Positions 1 through 10,093 are shown, counted from the stretch's first letter. The stretch: 64,000 nt of DNA from Bacteroidota bacterium (GCA_020161355.1 JAIUOF010000010.1:111571-175570), one strand, 5' to 3'. Numbers and translations: made by a program. The notes: generated by a model not told the origin, from the letters alone.

Positions 1-1
1 A

Positions 2-1831
2 TGGTTTTCGGTCGTAAGTAACCATGAAGACCATTGGGTTTTGGAGGTGGCGATACCCTTTACCACCCTTCGATATAAAGTTCGTCCCTCTGGAAATGTC
101 TGGCGGGTTAACTTTGGTCGTTTTTTTATGAAGACCAACGAGGTTTCAACCTGGTCACCGGTTCCCAGAAATTTTCGTCCTAATAATCTTGCTTATACCG
201 GTGACTTGATTTGGGAGGATAATCCACCTGAGCCCGGAGTGAATATTTCACTCATTCCATATATTTCGGGAGGTTACGCCTTAGATTTCCCAAGAGGTGA
301 CAAACTTGAAGAGTTACCTCATGACAAGTCCACCACAAAAGGCATAGGAATGGATGCAAAAGTAGCCATTACGCCATCACTGAACCTTGACCTTACTATT
401 AATCCTGATTTTTCGCAGGTGGAAGTTGATGCCCAGCAAACCAATCTGAGTCGGTTTGAATTGTTCTTCCCTGAAAAAAGACAATTTTTTATTGAAAACT
501 CTGACCTATTTGACAAGTTTGGCTTCCCGGGTTCAAGGCCATTTTTTTCCAGAAGAATTGGCTTGACCGAAAATCCTTTTACACATTTAGTAGAGCAGGT
601 GCCAATTATTGCTGGTGCCCGATTAAGCGGGAAATTGAATAAAGACTGGAGAATAGGCCTAATGAATATGCAGACGGCCAAAGTAAACAAAGGGGAAAAT
701 AAATATTTGCCAGCCACAAATTATGCTGTTGGCGTACTGCAAAGACAGCTTTTTACACGTTCCTACATTGGTGTAATTGGAATAAATAAAGAAACAATTT
801 TTGGAAACATTCCCGAAAGTTCATTGCAGGGTGTGAATAAATTTAATCGCTTACTTGGCCTGGAATTTAATTATTATTCACCCGATAACCGTCTCGAAAC
901 AGAATCTTATTATCATCAGACATTCAGCCCGACAAGTGGAAAAGACGCCAGCACTATCAATCAATATATTGGATATCATCATCCACATCTGGATGTGAAT
1001 TTGGGTGTAGCCCGTATTGGAAAGGACTTTCAGTCAGAGGTTGGTTTTACGCCGAGAACCGGTGTTTACACAGTTTACAGGCCAATCACGATTATTTTGA
1101 ATCCCAAAAATAAGAGAATTTCAAAATATATAAATGCTTATGGAATTGGAATGGAGGGATCTGATGTATTTGATCTGAAGGGTAAAAGGCTTGATACCGA
1201 ACAACCCGTGTTTTTGTTTTTGAATACCCCGGCTGAAGGCGAGCTATCAGGCGGTTATTATATGGCTTATACTTACCTTACGAAACCTTTTGATCCTACT
1301 AATGCCGGGGATAATCCGAACCCTGACTTTCAGACAGGTATCGTTCCAGTCGATTCGGGAGGCTACAAAATGGCGAGTGTTTTTATCAATGTAAAAAGTC
1401 CCAAAAAATATAATTTCAGCACAGAGTTCCTTTTGTATCATGGCACTTATTTTGGAGGAAAAAATACGGGCATTGAATCCAAGTTTTCTTACCGAATACA
1501 ACCCTACGGGCGTATTTCGATGGATTTATTTTTGAATGATATTCATTTGCCTAAGCCACATAATTCAGCAAGGTATTGGTTGATCGGCCCTAAGGCTGAG
1601 GTATCGTTTTCTAAAAGTTTGTTTTTGAATACCTATTTTCAGTATAATTCTCAAACCAACAACACCAATATCAATACCAGAATTCAGTGGAGATATAAGC
1701 CTGTAAGCGATATTTTTCTGGTTTATACCGACAATTATTTTGCCGAAGAAATCCCGAGATACAGGATTCAACCCTGGACACCGAAAAACAGAGCCATTAT
1801 TTTGAAAATGACATATTGGTTAAATCTTTAA
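2..1831 (+). CDS. DUF5916 outer-membrane protein, 5'-truncated by window edge
   Basis: The frame is open from base 2, so the true start lies outside the window; a TTG at 41 is an internal codon, not a start. The visible N-terminal residues (VAIPFTTLRY, NFGRFF) look like the end of a CBM9-like carbohydrate-binding domain. Then comes the signature of DUF5916: LTINPDFSQVEVDAQQ followed by NLSRFELFFPEKRQFFIE. The rest has alternating aromatic/polar beta strands as in an outer-membrane barrel. Function is not established for this family; sugar binding or uptake at the outer membrane is an inference. The gene ends 11 bases before the YCII gene, so they may be cotranscribed. Confidence 0.85.
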   Translation, partial: WFSVVSNHEDHWVLEVAIPFTTLRYKVRPSGNVWRVNFGRFFMKTNEVSTWSPVPRNFRPNNLAYTGDLIWEDNPPEPGVNISLIPYISGGYALDFPRGDKLEELPHDKSTTKGIGMDAKVAITPSLNLDLTINPDFSQVEVDAQQTNLSRFELFFPEKRQFFIENSDLFDKFGFPGSRPFFSRRIGLTENPFTHLVEQVPIIAGARLSGKLNKDWRIGLMNMQTAKVNKGENKYLPATNYAVGVLQRQLFTRSYIGVIGINKETIFGNIPESSLQGVNKFNRLLGLEFNYYSPDNRLETESYYHQTFSPTSGKDASTINQYIGYHHPHLDVNLGVARIGKDFQSEVGFTPRTGVYTVYRPITIILNPKNKRISKYINAYGIGMEGSDVFDLKGKRLDTEQPVFLFLNTPAEGELSGGYYMAYTYLTKPFDPTNAGDNPNPDFQTGIVPVDSGGYKMASVFINVKSPKKYNFSTEFLLYHGTYFGGKNTGIESKFSYRIQPYGRISMDLFLNDIHLPKPHNSARYWLIGPKAEVSFSKSLFLNTYFQYNSQTNNTNINTRIQWRYKPVSDIFLVYTDNYFAEEIPRYRIQPWTPKNRAIILKMTYWLNL

Positions 1832-1842
1832 ATTAATAAATT

Positions 1843-2133
1843 ATGTTTCAGTATCTTGTAACAGGACACGATGGTGATGCCGAAGGGGCATTCGAGCATC
1901 GGATGGCTATCAGACCTCAGCATCTCGAATATGCCAAAAAGCTTAAAGCCAACGGTAACCTGCTTATGGCAGGGGCTCATTTGACTGCCGATGAAAAAAT
2001 GAATGGTTCAACGATGTTTTTGCAGTTTGAAACCGAATCAGGAATCGAAGAATATCTTAAAACCGAGCCATATATTCTGAATGGGGTTTGGAAAGAATAT
2101 AAAGTTACTCCGATCAGAGTTGCCAATTTGTAA
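1843..2133 (+). CDS. YCII-related domain protein
   Basis: A 96-residue cytoplasmic protein of the YCII/DGPF fold (ferredoxin-like dimer). Family hallmarks visible are the N-terminal MFQYLVTGHDG strand, the RMAIRPQHLEYAKKL helix and the LMAGAHLTAD turn with His and Asp, then a C-terminal strand around YKVTPIRV. YCII proteins are proposed to be small enzymes or ligand-binding proteins; the role here is unknown. The stop codon is directly followed by the ribD start (TAAATGATG), so the two genes are translationally adjacent and likely one operon. Confidence 0.8.
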   Translation: MFQYLVTGHDGDAEGAFEHRMAIRPQHLEYAKKLKANGNLLMAGAHLTADEKMNGSTMFLQFETESGIEEYLKTEPYILNGVWKEYKVTPIRVANL

Positions 2134-3162
2134 ATGATGAATCAGTCAGAAATGTACATGAGCCGTGCCCTTGAGCTGGCGGCACTAGCCCGTGAATGGG
2201 TGAGTCCCAACCCGATGGTGGGTTGTGTGATTGTACACAATGACCTGATTATTGGGGAAGGATTTCACCAAAAATATGGTGGACCACATGCCGAAGTCAA
2301 TGCCGTAGCTGATGTAAAAAACAAAAGTTTGTTATCAGAAAGTACGGTGTATGTGAGTCTGGAGCCATGTAGTCATTTTGGGAAGACTCCTCCCTGTGCC
2401 GATTTGCTGGTAAATCTGAAAGTAAAAAAAGTAGTCATTTGTAATCTTGACCCCAATCCGCTCGTGTGCGGCAAAGGGGTTAAGCGGCTAAGGGATGCCG
2501 GTATAGAGGTAGAAACCGGAATATTGGAAAAAGAAGGGGAATGGCTAAACCGAAGGTTTTTTAAAACCATGCGAATGAAATTGCCTTATGTTATTATTAA
2601 ATGGGCTGAAACGGCGGATGGTTTCGTTGCTGCCAAAGATGGGTCTCCTGTAAAAATATCCAATAGTGTAGTTGATTTTAATGTTCATCGCTGGCGGGCA
2701 GAGGAGGATGCAATTTTGGTTGGCTTCAATACGGTGAAAAATGATAACCCGCAATTGACAAATCGGCTTTGGCCGGAAGGCAAAAACCCGGTCAGGGTGA
2801 TTATTGATAAAGCTTTGGAGCTTTCCGGAGAAAATAAAATATTTGTTGAATCTGCTCTAACCATAATCCTTAACAGTTTAAAAAATCAAAAAGAAGGTCA
2901 TCTGGAATATTTAAAAATTGAAGGTGATTTTCTTCCTAATGCGATGTTGGCTTTGGCCAAAAAAGGAATTCACTCCATTTTAGTTGAGGGTGGGCCTAAA
3001 ACCATCAAGTCTTTTTTTGAAGCCGGACTTTATGACGAAATAAGAGTAATAAAAAGCCCTTTAATTTTGGGTGAGGGCATTGCAGCTCCCCATGTTCCTG
3101 CAGGTATTCCTTTTCGAAAAGAAGAAAAACTTCTGGATAATAAGATTTTTTATTACTACTAA
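2134..3162 (+). CDS. ribD: Bifunctional riboflavin biosynthesis deaminase/reductase
   Basis: Catalyses two steps of riboflavin synthesis: deamination of 2,5-diamino-6-ribosylamino-pyrimidinone phosphate, then NADPH reduction of the ribose. The N-terminal deaminase domain (about residues 1-150) shows zinc ligands His52 (PHAEVNAV), Cys79 and Cys88 (PCSHFGKTPPC). The C-terminal RibD_C reductase domain (about 155-342) shows IKWAETADGFVA, a GFNTVKNDNPQLTNR stretch and LVEGGPKTIKSF. 342 residues is normal. The start may be the first or second ATG of a tandem ATGATG; it makes no difference to the fold. No FMN riboswitch precedes it, and no other rib gene is nearby. Confidence 0.93.
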   Translation: MMNQSEMYMSRALELAALAREWVSPNPMVGCVIVHNDLIIGEGFHQKYGGPHAEVNAVADVKNKSLLSESTVYVSLEPCSHFGKTPPCADLLVNLKVKKVVICNLDPNPLVCGKGVKRLRDAGIEVETGILEKEGEWLNRRFFKTMRMKLPYVIIKWAETADGFVAAKDGSPVKISNSVVDFNVHRWRAEEDAILVGFNTVKNDNPQLTNRLWPEGKNPVRVIIDKALELSGENKIFVESALTIILNSLKNQKEGHLEYLKIEGDFLPNAMLALAKKGIHSILVEGGPKTIKSFFEAGLYDEIRVIKSPLILGEGIAAPHVPAGIPFRKEEKLLDNKIFYYY

Positions 3163-3164
3163 AT

Positions 3165-4109
3165 TCATTCTATCACATTCTGAGGCATTCCTTCCAGAAA
3201 CAGCCTTATATTTTCAAAAACAATATCCATTAATCTGTTTCTGGCCTCGATACTCGCCCATGCGATATGCGGAGATATTTTGCAGTTTTTCAGTCCAAGA
3301 AAAGGGTGATCCATCTGGGGTGGTTCTGTGGATAATACATCGAGATAGGCTCCGGCAATGATATCGTTTTCAAGTGCATTTTTTAAATCAGTTTCATTGA
3401 TTAATCCCCCGCGAGCTGTATTTAGGAGAATAGCTGTTTTTTTCATTTTTTCAAAAGCCTTACTGTCCATCAATTTCTCATTTTCCTGATTTAATGGACA
3501 ATGCAAACTCACAAAATCTGATTTCTCCAACAATGAATCAAGATTAGTCTGGGAAATTCCTTCAATATTATCCAGCAATGGATTGGGCTTAAATACCAAT
3601 ACTTTCATTCCAAAAGCCAATGCCAGTTGAGCTACTTTTTGGCCAATATTACCAAAGCCAATAAGTCCTAATGTTTTGCCTGAAAGTTCAGAAAAAGTAT
3701 AATCATAATAACAAAAATCGGGTTGAGAGGCCCATTTTTTCAGATTATTATGCTCCGGCAAGCGATTAGTGAATGCCAGCATCATGGCAATTACGTGTTG
3801 AGCTACTGCATCAGAACTATAATTCCGGGCATTAGTTACAATTATTCCTTTTTGTTTTGCGGCGGCTATATCTACCACATTATATCCGGTAGCGGTTACT
3901 CCAATATATTTCAAATCAGGAAGTTGTTTCATTATTTCAGTCGAAATCACCACTTTATTGGTCAGGATTATTTCGGCACCTTTTGCTCTTTCCAAAACCT
4001 GCTCCGGGGCAGTGCGGTCATAATGTATAAAATCCCCCAATTGATTGAATCTATCCAGATTTACTTCTTTCGGGTTAACGGTATAGGAGTCAAGGAAAAC
4101 TATTTTCAT
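3165..4109 (-). CDS. D-2-hydroxyacid dehydrogenase (glycerate dehydrogenase-like)
   Basis: A 314-residue NAD-dependent D-isomer-specific 2-hydroxyacid dehydrogenase. The nucleotide-binding motif GFGNIG is at residues 151-156. The catalytic triad is visible as Arg233 (NTARGGLIN), Glu262 (STEPP) and His281 (ISPHIAWAS). HIAWAS rather than HxxG resembles hydroxypyruvate/glycerate dehydrogenases. The substrate cannot be fixed from sequence. The gene converges on ribD with only two bases between the stop codons. Confidence 0.88.
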   Translation of the reverse strand: MKIVFLDSYTVNPKEVNLDRFNQLGDFIHYDRTAPEQVLERAKGAEIILTNKVVISTEIMKQLPDLKYIGVTATGYNVVDIAAAKQKGIIVTNARNYSSDAVAQHVIAMMLAFTNRLPEHNNLKKWASQPDFCYYDYTFSELSGKTLGLIGFGNIGQKVAQLALAFGMKVLVFKPNPLLDNIEGISQTNLDSLLEKSDFVSLHCPLNQENEKLMDSKAFEKMKKTAILLNTARGGLINETDLKNALENDIIAGAYLDVLSTEPPQMDHPFLGLKNCKISPHIAWASIEARNRLMDIVFENIRLFLEGMPQNVIE

Positions 4110-4196
4110 TTTCTAAAAATTTTCCAAAGAAAACCATTATTTATCAATTCAAAACAATTCATTATTTAATAAAACACTGCAATCGCCAATTTTCCT

Positions 4197-4204
4197 TATT
4201 TTTG
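4197..4204 (+). promoter_or_regulatory. -7 promoter element of the GH95 gene
   Basis: TATTTTTG matches the Bacteroidota -7 consensus TAnnTTTG and lies 24 bases before the ATG. No clear TTTG at -33. Confidence 0.45.
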
Positions 4205-4227
4205 AGAAACATTCAAACCTTAAAAAA

Positions 4228-6615
4228 ATGAAGTTCAAATTCCTTCTCTTTTGCCTGCTTTCTCAATATTCTTTTTCCCAAAAAACGCCTTTAAAACTGT
4301 GGTACAAACAACCTGCAGGCTATTTTGAAGAAGCATTGCCCATCGGAAATGGGATGCAGGGAGCTACTATTTTTGGAGGTACCGAGACCGATAAAATATT
4401 TCTAAATGACCTCACTTTGTGGTCGGGAGAGCCGGTAAATCCCAATATGAATCCTGAAGCTAACAAATATTCACCATTGGTGAGAGAAGCTTTGAAAAAT
4501 GAAAATTACAAGGCTGCCGATTCATTAATTAGAAATATTCAGGGGAAATTCTCGGAATCTTATGCTCCTTTGGGAACGCTGTATTTTGATTTCAAAAAAG
4601 GAAAATCGGAAAAATATTACCGCGAATTGTCGCTTGATGATGCCATCGCTAAAGTAAATTATGAGCAGGATGGTGCGAAAATCAGTCGTGAATATTTTTT
4701 CTCAAATCCTGACAAGGTTTTTATTATCAAGATAAAAAGTTCAGTCCCCGGAAAATTGAATTTCGATGTCAGGTTTGAATCTCTTCTGAAATATTCGGTT
4801 AAATCCCAAAACAAAGCCTTGATTTTTGAAGGCAGAGCACCGATTAAAGCCGATCCCAATTATGTGAATAACAACATTGATCCTGTAGTTTATGCTGAAA
4901 ATAGGGGTACAAGATTTTTTGGAAATATAACTTTACAAAATACAGGTGGAAAAATTGGGAAAACAGAAAACATTATCTCTGTTCAAAATGCCACAGAAGT
5001 CATAGTGATTGTGAGTATGGCCACCAGCTTCAATGGATTTGATAAAGATCCATTTACACAAGGGAAAGATGAAAAAGCCATTGTAAAAAATCAGCTAGGT
5101 GAGATGCAATCAAAATCTTATGAAGTCTTAAAAAACAGACATTTAGCAGATTATAAGAAATATTTTGACCGGGTAAAACTCGATTTAAATCCCGGAAAAA
5201 TCCAAGACATGCCAACCGACGAAAGATTAAGAATATACGCCACAGGAGCTGAAGATCGCTATCTGGAAACCTTATATTTCCAGTTTGGCAGATATTTGCT
5301 CATCAGCAGTTCGAGGACATCAGGAGTACCAGCCAACCTGCAGGGCTTGTGGAATCCTTATGTGAGGCCACCGTGGAGCAGCAATTACACGATGAACATC
5401 AACGCCGAAGAAAACTATTGGCTGGCAGAAAATACCAATCTTTCTGAATTGCATGCCCCTTTTCTTTCATTTATTGAAAATCTTGAAAAAACAGGTCGAA
5501 TCACCGCCAAAACCTTCTACGGAGCCAACGGCTGGGCTTGTCACCATAATTCTGATATCTGGGCCATGACCAATCCGGTGGGTAATTTTGGCAAAGGTGA
5601 CCCCGTATGGGCCAACTGGGCCATGGGAGGTACCTGGGCCAGTACGCATTTGTGGGAACATTATCTTTTCACGAAAGACAACCTGTTCCTGAAAGAAAAA
5701 GCCTATCCACTCATGAAAGGTGCTGCTGAATTTTGTCTTTCGATGCTCGTAAAAGATCAGAACGACCAATATATTACTTCACCTTCTACTTCTCCCGAAA
5801 ACATCTATATCACTGACAAAGGTTACAAAGGGGCGACACTTTATGGGGGGACGGCCGACATTGCGATGATAAAAGAGCTTTTCATTGATTTGATAAGTGC
5901 TATAAACGTTTTGGAAAACGACTGGGATTTTAAAAATAAACTGGAAGAAGTATTGGCCAATCTGCACCCTTATCAGGTGGGCAAAAAGGGGAATTTGCAG
6001 GAGTGGTATTATGATTGGGCCGACGCTGAGCCCCAGCATCGTCATCAGTCACATTTGTACGGTATGTTTCCCGGGTCGCACCTAAATATGACAGAAACTC
6101 CAGGTCTTGCCAAAGCAGTAAAAACTACGCTGGAAATCAAAGGCGACGAAACCACCGGCTGGTCAAAAGGTTGGAGAATAAACCTGTGGGCACGGCTCTG
6201 GGATGGTAACCGGGCATATAAAATGTACCGAGAGCTGCTAAAATATGTAGAGCCAGACGGTGTTAAAGTGAATTACGCGAGGGGAGGAGGTACCTATCCC
6301 AACCTTTTTGATGCCCATCCACCATTTCAGATTGATGGTAACTTTGGGGGAGCCGCTGCTGTAGCTGAAATGCTGATTCAGAGTAGCCCTGAGAGGATTA
6401 TCTTACTTCCGGCATTGCCAGACACCTGGAAAACCGGCTCCGTAAAAGGGCTGAAAGCCCGCGGTGGCTTTGAAGTAGATATGAGTTGGGAAGCAGGGAA
6501 GCTTAAAACTTTGACTATCAAAGGCAAACCGGGTGGCGAAACGGAGCTTGTTTATAAAGATTTTGTAAAAAACATCTCTTTGGAAAAGGATAAAATATTT
6601 GAAGCAAAGTTTTAA
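4228..6615 (+). CDS. Glycoside hydrolase family 95 alpha-L-fucosidase-like
   Basis: A 795-residue exported enzyme expected to release fucose (or a related L-sugar) from glycans by inversion. It starts with a signal peptide (MKFKFLLFCLLSQYSFSQ). The N-terminal domain has the GH95 hallmark WYKQPAGYFEEALPIGNG and LNDLTLWSG. The central (alpha/alpha)6 barrel contains the NMNINAEENYWLAENTNL region that supplies the catalytic Asn pair, and the FDAHPPFQIDGNFGG region with the conserved Asp. Length fits the family. There is no SusCD pair or other glycosidase next to it, so it is not in an obvious polysaccharide utilisation locus. GH95 also includes L-galactosidases, so substrate specificity is inferred. 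Confidence 0.9.
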   Translation: MKFKFLLFCLLSQYSFSQKTPLKLWYKQPAGYFEEALPIGNGMQGATIFGGTETDKIFLNDLTLWSGEPVNPNMNPEANKYSPLVREALKNENYKAADSLIRNIQGKFSESYAPLGTLYFDFKKGKSEKYYRELSLDDAIAKVNYEQDGAKISREYFFSNPDKVFIIKIKSSVPGKLNFDVRFESLLKYSVKSQNKALIFEGRAPIKADPNYVNNNIDPVVYAENRGTRFFGNITLQNTGGKIGKTENIISVQNATEVIVIVSMATSFNGFDKDPFTQGKDEKAIVKNQLGEMQSKSYEVLKNRHLADYKKYFDRVKLDLNPGKIQDMPTDERLRIYATGAEDRYLETLYFQFGRYLLISSSRTSGVPANLQGLWNPYVRPPWSSNYTMNINAEENYWLAENTNLSELHAPFLSFIENLEKTGRITAKTFYGANGWACHHNSDIWAMTNPVGNFGKGDPVWANWAMGGTWASTHLWEHYLFTKDNLFLKEKAYPLMKGAAEFCLSMLVKDQNDQYITSPSTSPENIYITDKGYKGATLYGGTADIAMIKELFIDLISAINVLENDWDFKNKLEEVLANLHPYQVGKKGNLQEWYYDWADAEPQHRHQSHLYGMFPGSHLNMTETPGLAKAVKTTLEIKGDETTGWSKGWRINLWARLWDGNRAYKMYRELLKYVEPDGVKVNYARGGGTYPNLFDAHPPFQIDGNFGGAAAVAEMLIQSSPERIILLPALPDTWKTGSVKGLKARGGFEVDMSWEAGKLKTLTIKGKPGGETELVYKDFVKNISLEKDKIFEAKF

Positions 6616-6660
6616 ACCTTGGCTTATTTTTTGTGTCAAATTGATTAAACTCCCGATCCT

Positions 6661-8253
6661 ATGAAGTCCTTCGGACCTGTCAGTCATGAAAAATTTACGG
6701 GTACATTTGATGCAAAAGCCAGAAAACATCTACTAAGCCGGACACTTTTTGGGATTAGCCTGAAAGACGTTCAGAAATTTGAAAAGTATAATCTGGATCA
6801 AGCCATAAATGAATTGGTAAAAGTAGCCCCAACACCCAATCCTCCGGTCAATCACTATGAGTCTGTAGTAAAAGATACCACGGGGGTGGCATTAGGTCAA
6901 ACCTGGGTCAATGCCCTTTACGGAGATGGAACTGTAAACAGTCGCCGACAGCAGTCACTCAAGGCCTGGTGGATATTGCAGATGCATTTTCAGACTACTA
7001 CTATACATGAAAAAATGTGCTTGTTTTGGCACAACCATTTTGCAACTGAAATCAGCAATTATAATGATGCCCGCATGGGCTATAAATATCTGAATACCGT
7101 CAGAAAACATGCCCTGGGGAATTTCAAAGATTTTGTAAAGGCTATGACCCTTGAGCCTGCGATGCTAATCTACCTTAACGGCAACCAGAATACTAAAACC
7201 GCTCCAGACGAAAACTATGCCCGGGAATTGCAGGAATTGTTTACCCTCGGCAAAGGTCCTAACTCAAAATATACCGAAGATGATGTCAAAAGTGCAGCAA
7301 AAGTATTGACAGGGTATCGGGTAAACCGGGATACGGTTACTTCCTACTTTCAGGCTGACAGACATGATGCTACCGATAAGAAGTTTTCGGCATTCTTTGG
7401 AAATAAAACTATAATCGGTCACACGGGTGACTTTGCTCAAAATGAGCTCGACGAGCTGCTCACCATGATATTTTCGGTAGAGGAGGTTAGTTTGTTTATT
7501 GTTAGAAAACTATACATTTTCTTTTTTTACTACGAAATCACGGCAGAGATAGAAGAGAAATTCATAGTACCAATAGCCAAAATATTCAGAGACAGTAAAT
7601 TTGAGATCGCTCCTGTATTGAAAGCCATGTTTTCGAGCAAGCATTTTTTTGATCCCGAATTGCATGGAGCAGTAATCAAAAGCCCGGTCGATCTTATTTT
7701 GGGGGTTATGCGGGTTTTTGAACCTACCTGGCCGGTATATGAAAATTATATTCTTGAATTTTACCAACTTGCAAATGACATCGGTGGTATCGCCGATAAA
7801 GGAGAACAGTTTTTAGGAGATCCTCCCAGTGTGGCCGGTTGGCCTGCATATTATCAGTCACCGGTTTTTCACGAAATCTGGATTAACTCAACCACTTTGC
7901 CGCAAAGAACTAAGGCCAGCGATAATTTCATAGCCAAAGGTCTTAAGCGAAATAACCAAACATTGAGTTTTGATCCCATAACATTCATTTCAAAACTCAG
8001 GAATCCTTCAGATCCAAATGCTTTGATCGAGGAACTTACGACGCTGTTTTTTCAAATTGATTTTTCGGCAAAAACAAAATCTGATCTTAAAACCGACTTT
8101 TTACTCGACAATCAGGCCTCAGATTACTATTGGACAGAAATATGGACAGCAGCTAAAGAAAAACCTACCAATACCAATCTAAGTTTGGTGAATACCAAGC
8201 TGAGGAAACTACTCACCTATTTGATGGACTTACCCGAATACCAACTGCATTAA
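6661..8253 (+). CDS. DUF1800 family protein
   Basis: A 530-residue member of DUF1800. Family features visible are HLLSRTLFG near the N terminus, MCLFWHNHFATE, and the PAMLIYLNGNQN...PDENYARELQELFTLG block at roughly residues 165-200. No obvious cleavable signal peptide is seen from this ATG, although most homologues are exported. DUF1800 genes are almost always followed by a DUF1501 gene, as here with a 3-base gap, which indicates one operon and a shared, still unknown, extracytoplasmic job. Confidence 0.88.
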   Translation: MKSFGPVSHEKFTGTFDAKARKHLLSRTLFGISLKDVQKFEKYNLDQAINELVKVAPTPNPPVNHYESVVKDTTGVALGQTWVNALYGDGTVNSRRQQSLKAWWILQMHFQTTTIHEKMCLFWHNHFATEISNYNDARMGYKYLNTVRKHALGNFKDFVKAMTLEPAMLIYLNGNQNTKTAPDENYARELQELFTLGKGPNSKYTEDDVKSAAKVLTGYRVNRDTVTSYFQADRHDATDKKFSAFFGNKTIIGHTGDFAQNELDELLTMIFSVEEVSLFIVRKLYIFFFYYEITAEIEEKFIVPIAKIFRDSKFEIAPVLKAMFSSKHFFDPELHGAVIKSPVDLILGVMRVFEPTWPVYENYILEFYQLANDIGGIADKGEQFLGDPPSVAGWPAYYQSPVFHEIWINSTTLPQRTKASDNFIAKGLKRNNQTLSFDPITFISKLRNPSDPNALIEELTTLFFQIDFSAKTKSDLKTDFLLDNQASDYYWTEIWTAAKEKPTNTNLSLVNTKLRKLLTYLMDLPEYQLH

Positions 8254-8256
8254 ACC

Positions 8257-9798
8257 ATGAAAAGAAGAGATTTTATAAAAAACTCAATGACCGGTTTAAT
8301 GGCTCCGGTTTTACTTGACAGACAAAATTTGTGGGGGATGGGTCGCCTCAGTGAGAGTCTGTTAGAAAATGATAAAGTGCTGGTAGTGATACAATTAAAT
8401 GGGGGTAATGACGGGCTGAATACCATTATTCCTGTCAATCAATACGCCAATTACCTCAATGCCCGGAAAAATATTGCCATCACTGAGAATAAACTCCTAA
8501 AAATTGGCCAAAGTGACCAAATTGGGCTCCATTTTTCATTAAAAAACCTAACAGGTATGTTTGCTGAGGGGCAGGCCGGTATCATCCAGGATGTGGGATA
8601 TCCCAATCCCAACTATTCACATTTCAGAGCGACTGATATCTGGAATACAGCTTCTGATTCAAATGAGGTGTTGGAGAGTGGTTGGGCTGGCAGGTACCTG
8701 GCACTCGAGCATCCCAATTTTCCGGAAGGCTATCCATCTGAAAAATATCCCGATCCACTCGCGATTCAGATAGGCTCAGTGGTCTCTACAGCTCTGCAAG
8801 GGCCGATTTTCAGTATGGGTATGTCCATTTCAGACACCGCAAATTTTTATAATCTCATTGACGATACAGTAGAGCCTGCTCCCAACACCTTGGCTGGAAA
8901 AGAATTGAGTTTTATTCGTAAAATTTCGAGCCAAACCAATCAATACGCATCCACAATAAAAGCCGCTGCTCTAAAAGTTAGTCAGCAAAAAGAATATCCT
9001 AACCTCAATCTTGCCAATCAGCTGAAAATTGTTGCCAGATTGATTGCAGGCGGATTGAAAACCAAAATATATTATGTAAAACTGGGTGGTTTTGATACTC
9101 ACAGCAGCCAAACCGTCGCTACAGATACCAGCACCGGGACTCATGCCAACCTTCTTGCTCAGCTCGCCGACGCTATCAAGGCTTTTCAGGATGACCTTAA
9201 ATTTTTAGGTGTGCAAGACAGGGTGCTGGGTATGACCTATTCTGAATTTGGTCGCAGGATAAAGTCTAACGCAAGCCTTGGAACCGATCATGGAGCTGCG
9301 GCACCATTATTTTATTTTGGGGCAAAAGTCAATTCCAGATATTTTGGAAAACCGACAACTATATCGGCTTCAGTGGGTAATAATGATAATATCCCGATGC
9401 AATATGACTTCAGGGCGGTTTACGCTTCCATTTTTAAATATTGGTTTTGTGTCGATTCTTCCGAAATAAAAAACATTCTTTTGGATGAATTTGAGGCTTT
9501 GCCAATAACATTGGGTGGCAATTGCGGAAACCTGCTTGCCAATGAACCCGAAAAAGCCAGTGACTTGCTTTTAGTCTACCCAAATCCTTTTTCTGATCAA
9601 ATATTTTTCAAAATAAATGAAGAAAACCCACAAGGTAACCTACAGGTGTATGACCTGAAAGGATTTGTGGTCATCCCGGAAATTGAAGTAAACCAAAAAG
9701 ATTTCTCCCTGAATTTAAGCCATTTGCCAACAGGGATTTATTTTGCAAAATACCAAAATGCCGTGTCTCAGAAAACTGTTCGGCTTGTCAAACGCTGA
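8257..9798 (+). CDS. DUF1501 protein with type IX secretion sorting domain
   Basis: A 513-residue protein of the DUF1501 (sulfatase-like/alkaline-phosphatase fold) family. The N terminus MKRRDFIKNSMTG resembles a twin-arginine signal. The core shows LVVIQLNGGNDGLNTIIP, YPNPNYSHFRATDIW and TYSEFGRRIKSNASLGTDHG. The last ~80 residues start at YPNPFSDQIF and end in a KTVRLVKR tail, which is a type A T9SS C-terminal domain; the product should cross the outer membrane by T9SS and be anchored or released. Together with the DUF1800 gene just upstream it forms a conserved secreted pair of unknown function. Confidence 0.9.
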   Translation: MKRRDFIKNSMTGLMAPVLLDRQNLWGMGRLSESLLENDKVLVVIQLNGGNDGLNTIIPVNQYANYLNARKNIAITENKLLKIGQSDQIGLHFSLKNLTGMFAEGQAGIIQDVGYPNPNYSHFRATDIWNTASDSNEVLESGWAGRYLALEHPNFPEGYPSEKYPDPLAIQIGSVVSTALQGPIFSMGMSISDTANFYNLIDDTVEPAPNTLAGKELSFIRKISSQTNQYASTIKAAALKVSQQKEYPNLNLANQLKIVARLIAGGLKTKIYYVKLGGFDTHSSQTVATDTSTGTHANLLAQLADAIKAFQDDLKFLGVQDRVLGMTYSEFGRRIKSNASLGTDHGAAAPLFYFGAKVNSRYFGKPTTISASVGNNDNIPMQYDFRAVYASIFKYWFCVDSSEIKNILLDEFEALPITLGGNCGNLLANEPEKASDLLLVYPNPFSDQIFFKINEENPQGNLQVYDLKGFVVIPEIEVNQKDFSLNLSHLPTGIYFAKYQNAVSQKTVRLVKR

Positions 9799-9802
9799 AG
9801 TT

Positions 9803-10093
9803 TCAGGTGAGTTTGTTTGAACTCAAAAACATAATTACCAGTAAAATCACGAAAATCAGAGGAATCAAACTTACCCAAAGAGCAGTTGAATAATTGCCTC
9901 TTGAAAAGAGAATCCACGAGATGATTTGCGTAATAATGATCGAAGCCGGAATAGCCAGCACGGTGAAAAATAAGGTCCAGGTGCGGGTAGTGGCTCCTGA
10001 GTCAAACAAAAATGGTGAAAATATAGCCATATACAAGGCCGGAAGTAAAGATATAGAGGCCAGAATGTTGACAATCAAAACTATTGACTTCAT
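9803..10093 (-). CDS. Small integral membrane protein, unknown
   Basis: A 96-residue very hydrophobic protein with about three predicted membrane spans: residues ~4-24, ~38-62 and ~72-91, with a charged loop (DSGATTRTW) and an FSRGNYSTALW turn. I do not recognise the family. The gene is convergent with the DUF1501 gene, four bases apart. Good membrane-span spacing and an ATG start support it as real, but no motif indicates function. Confidence 0.6.
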   Translation of the reverse strand: MKSIVLIVNILASISLLPALYMAIFSPFLFDSGATTRTWTLFFTVLAIPASIIITQIISWILFSRGNYSTALWVSLIPLIFVILLVIMFLSSNKLT

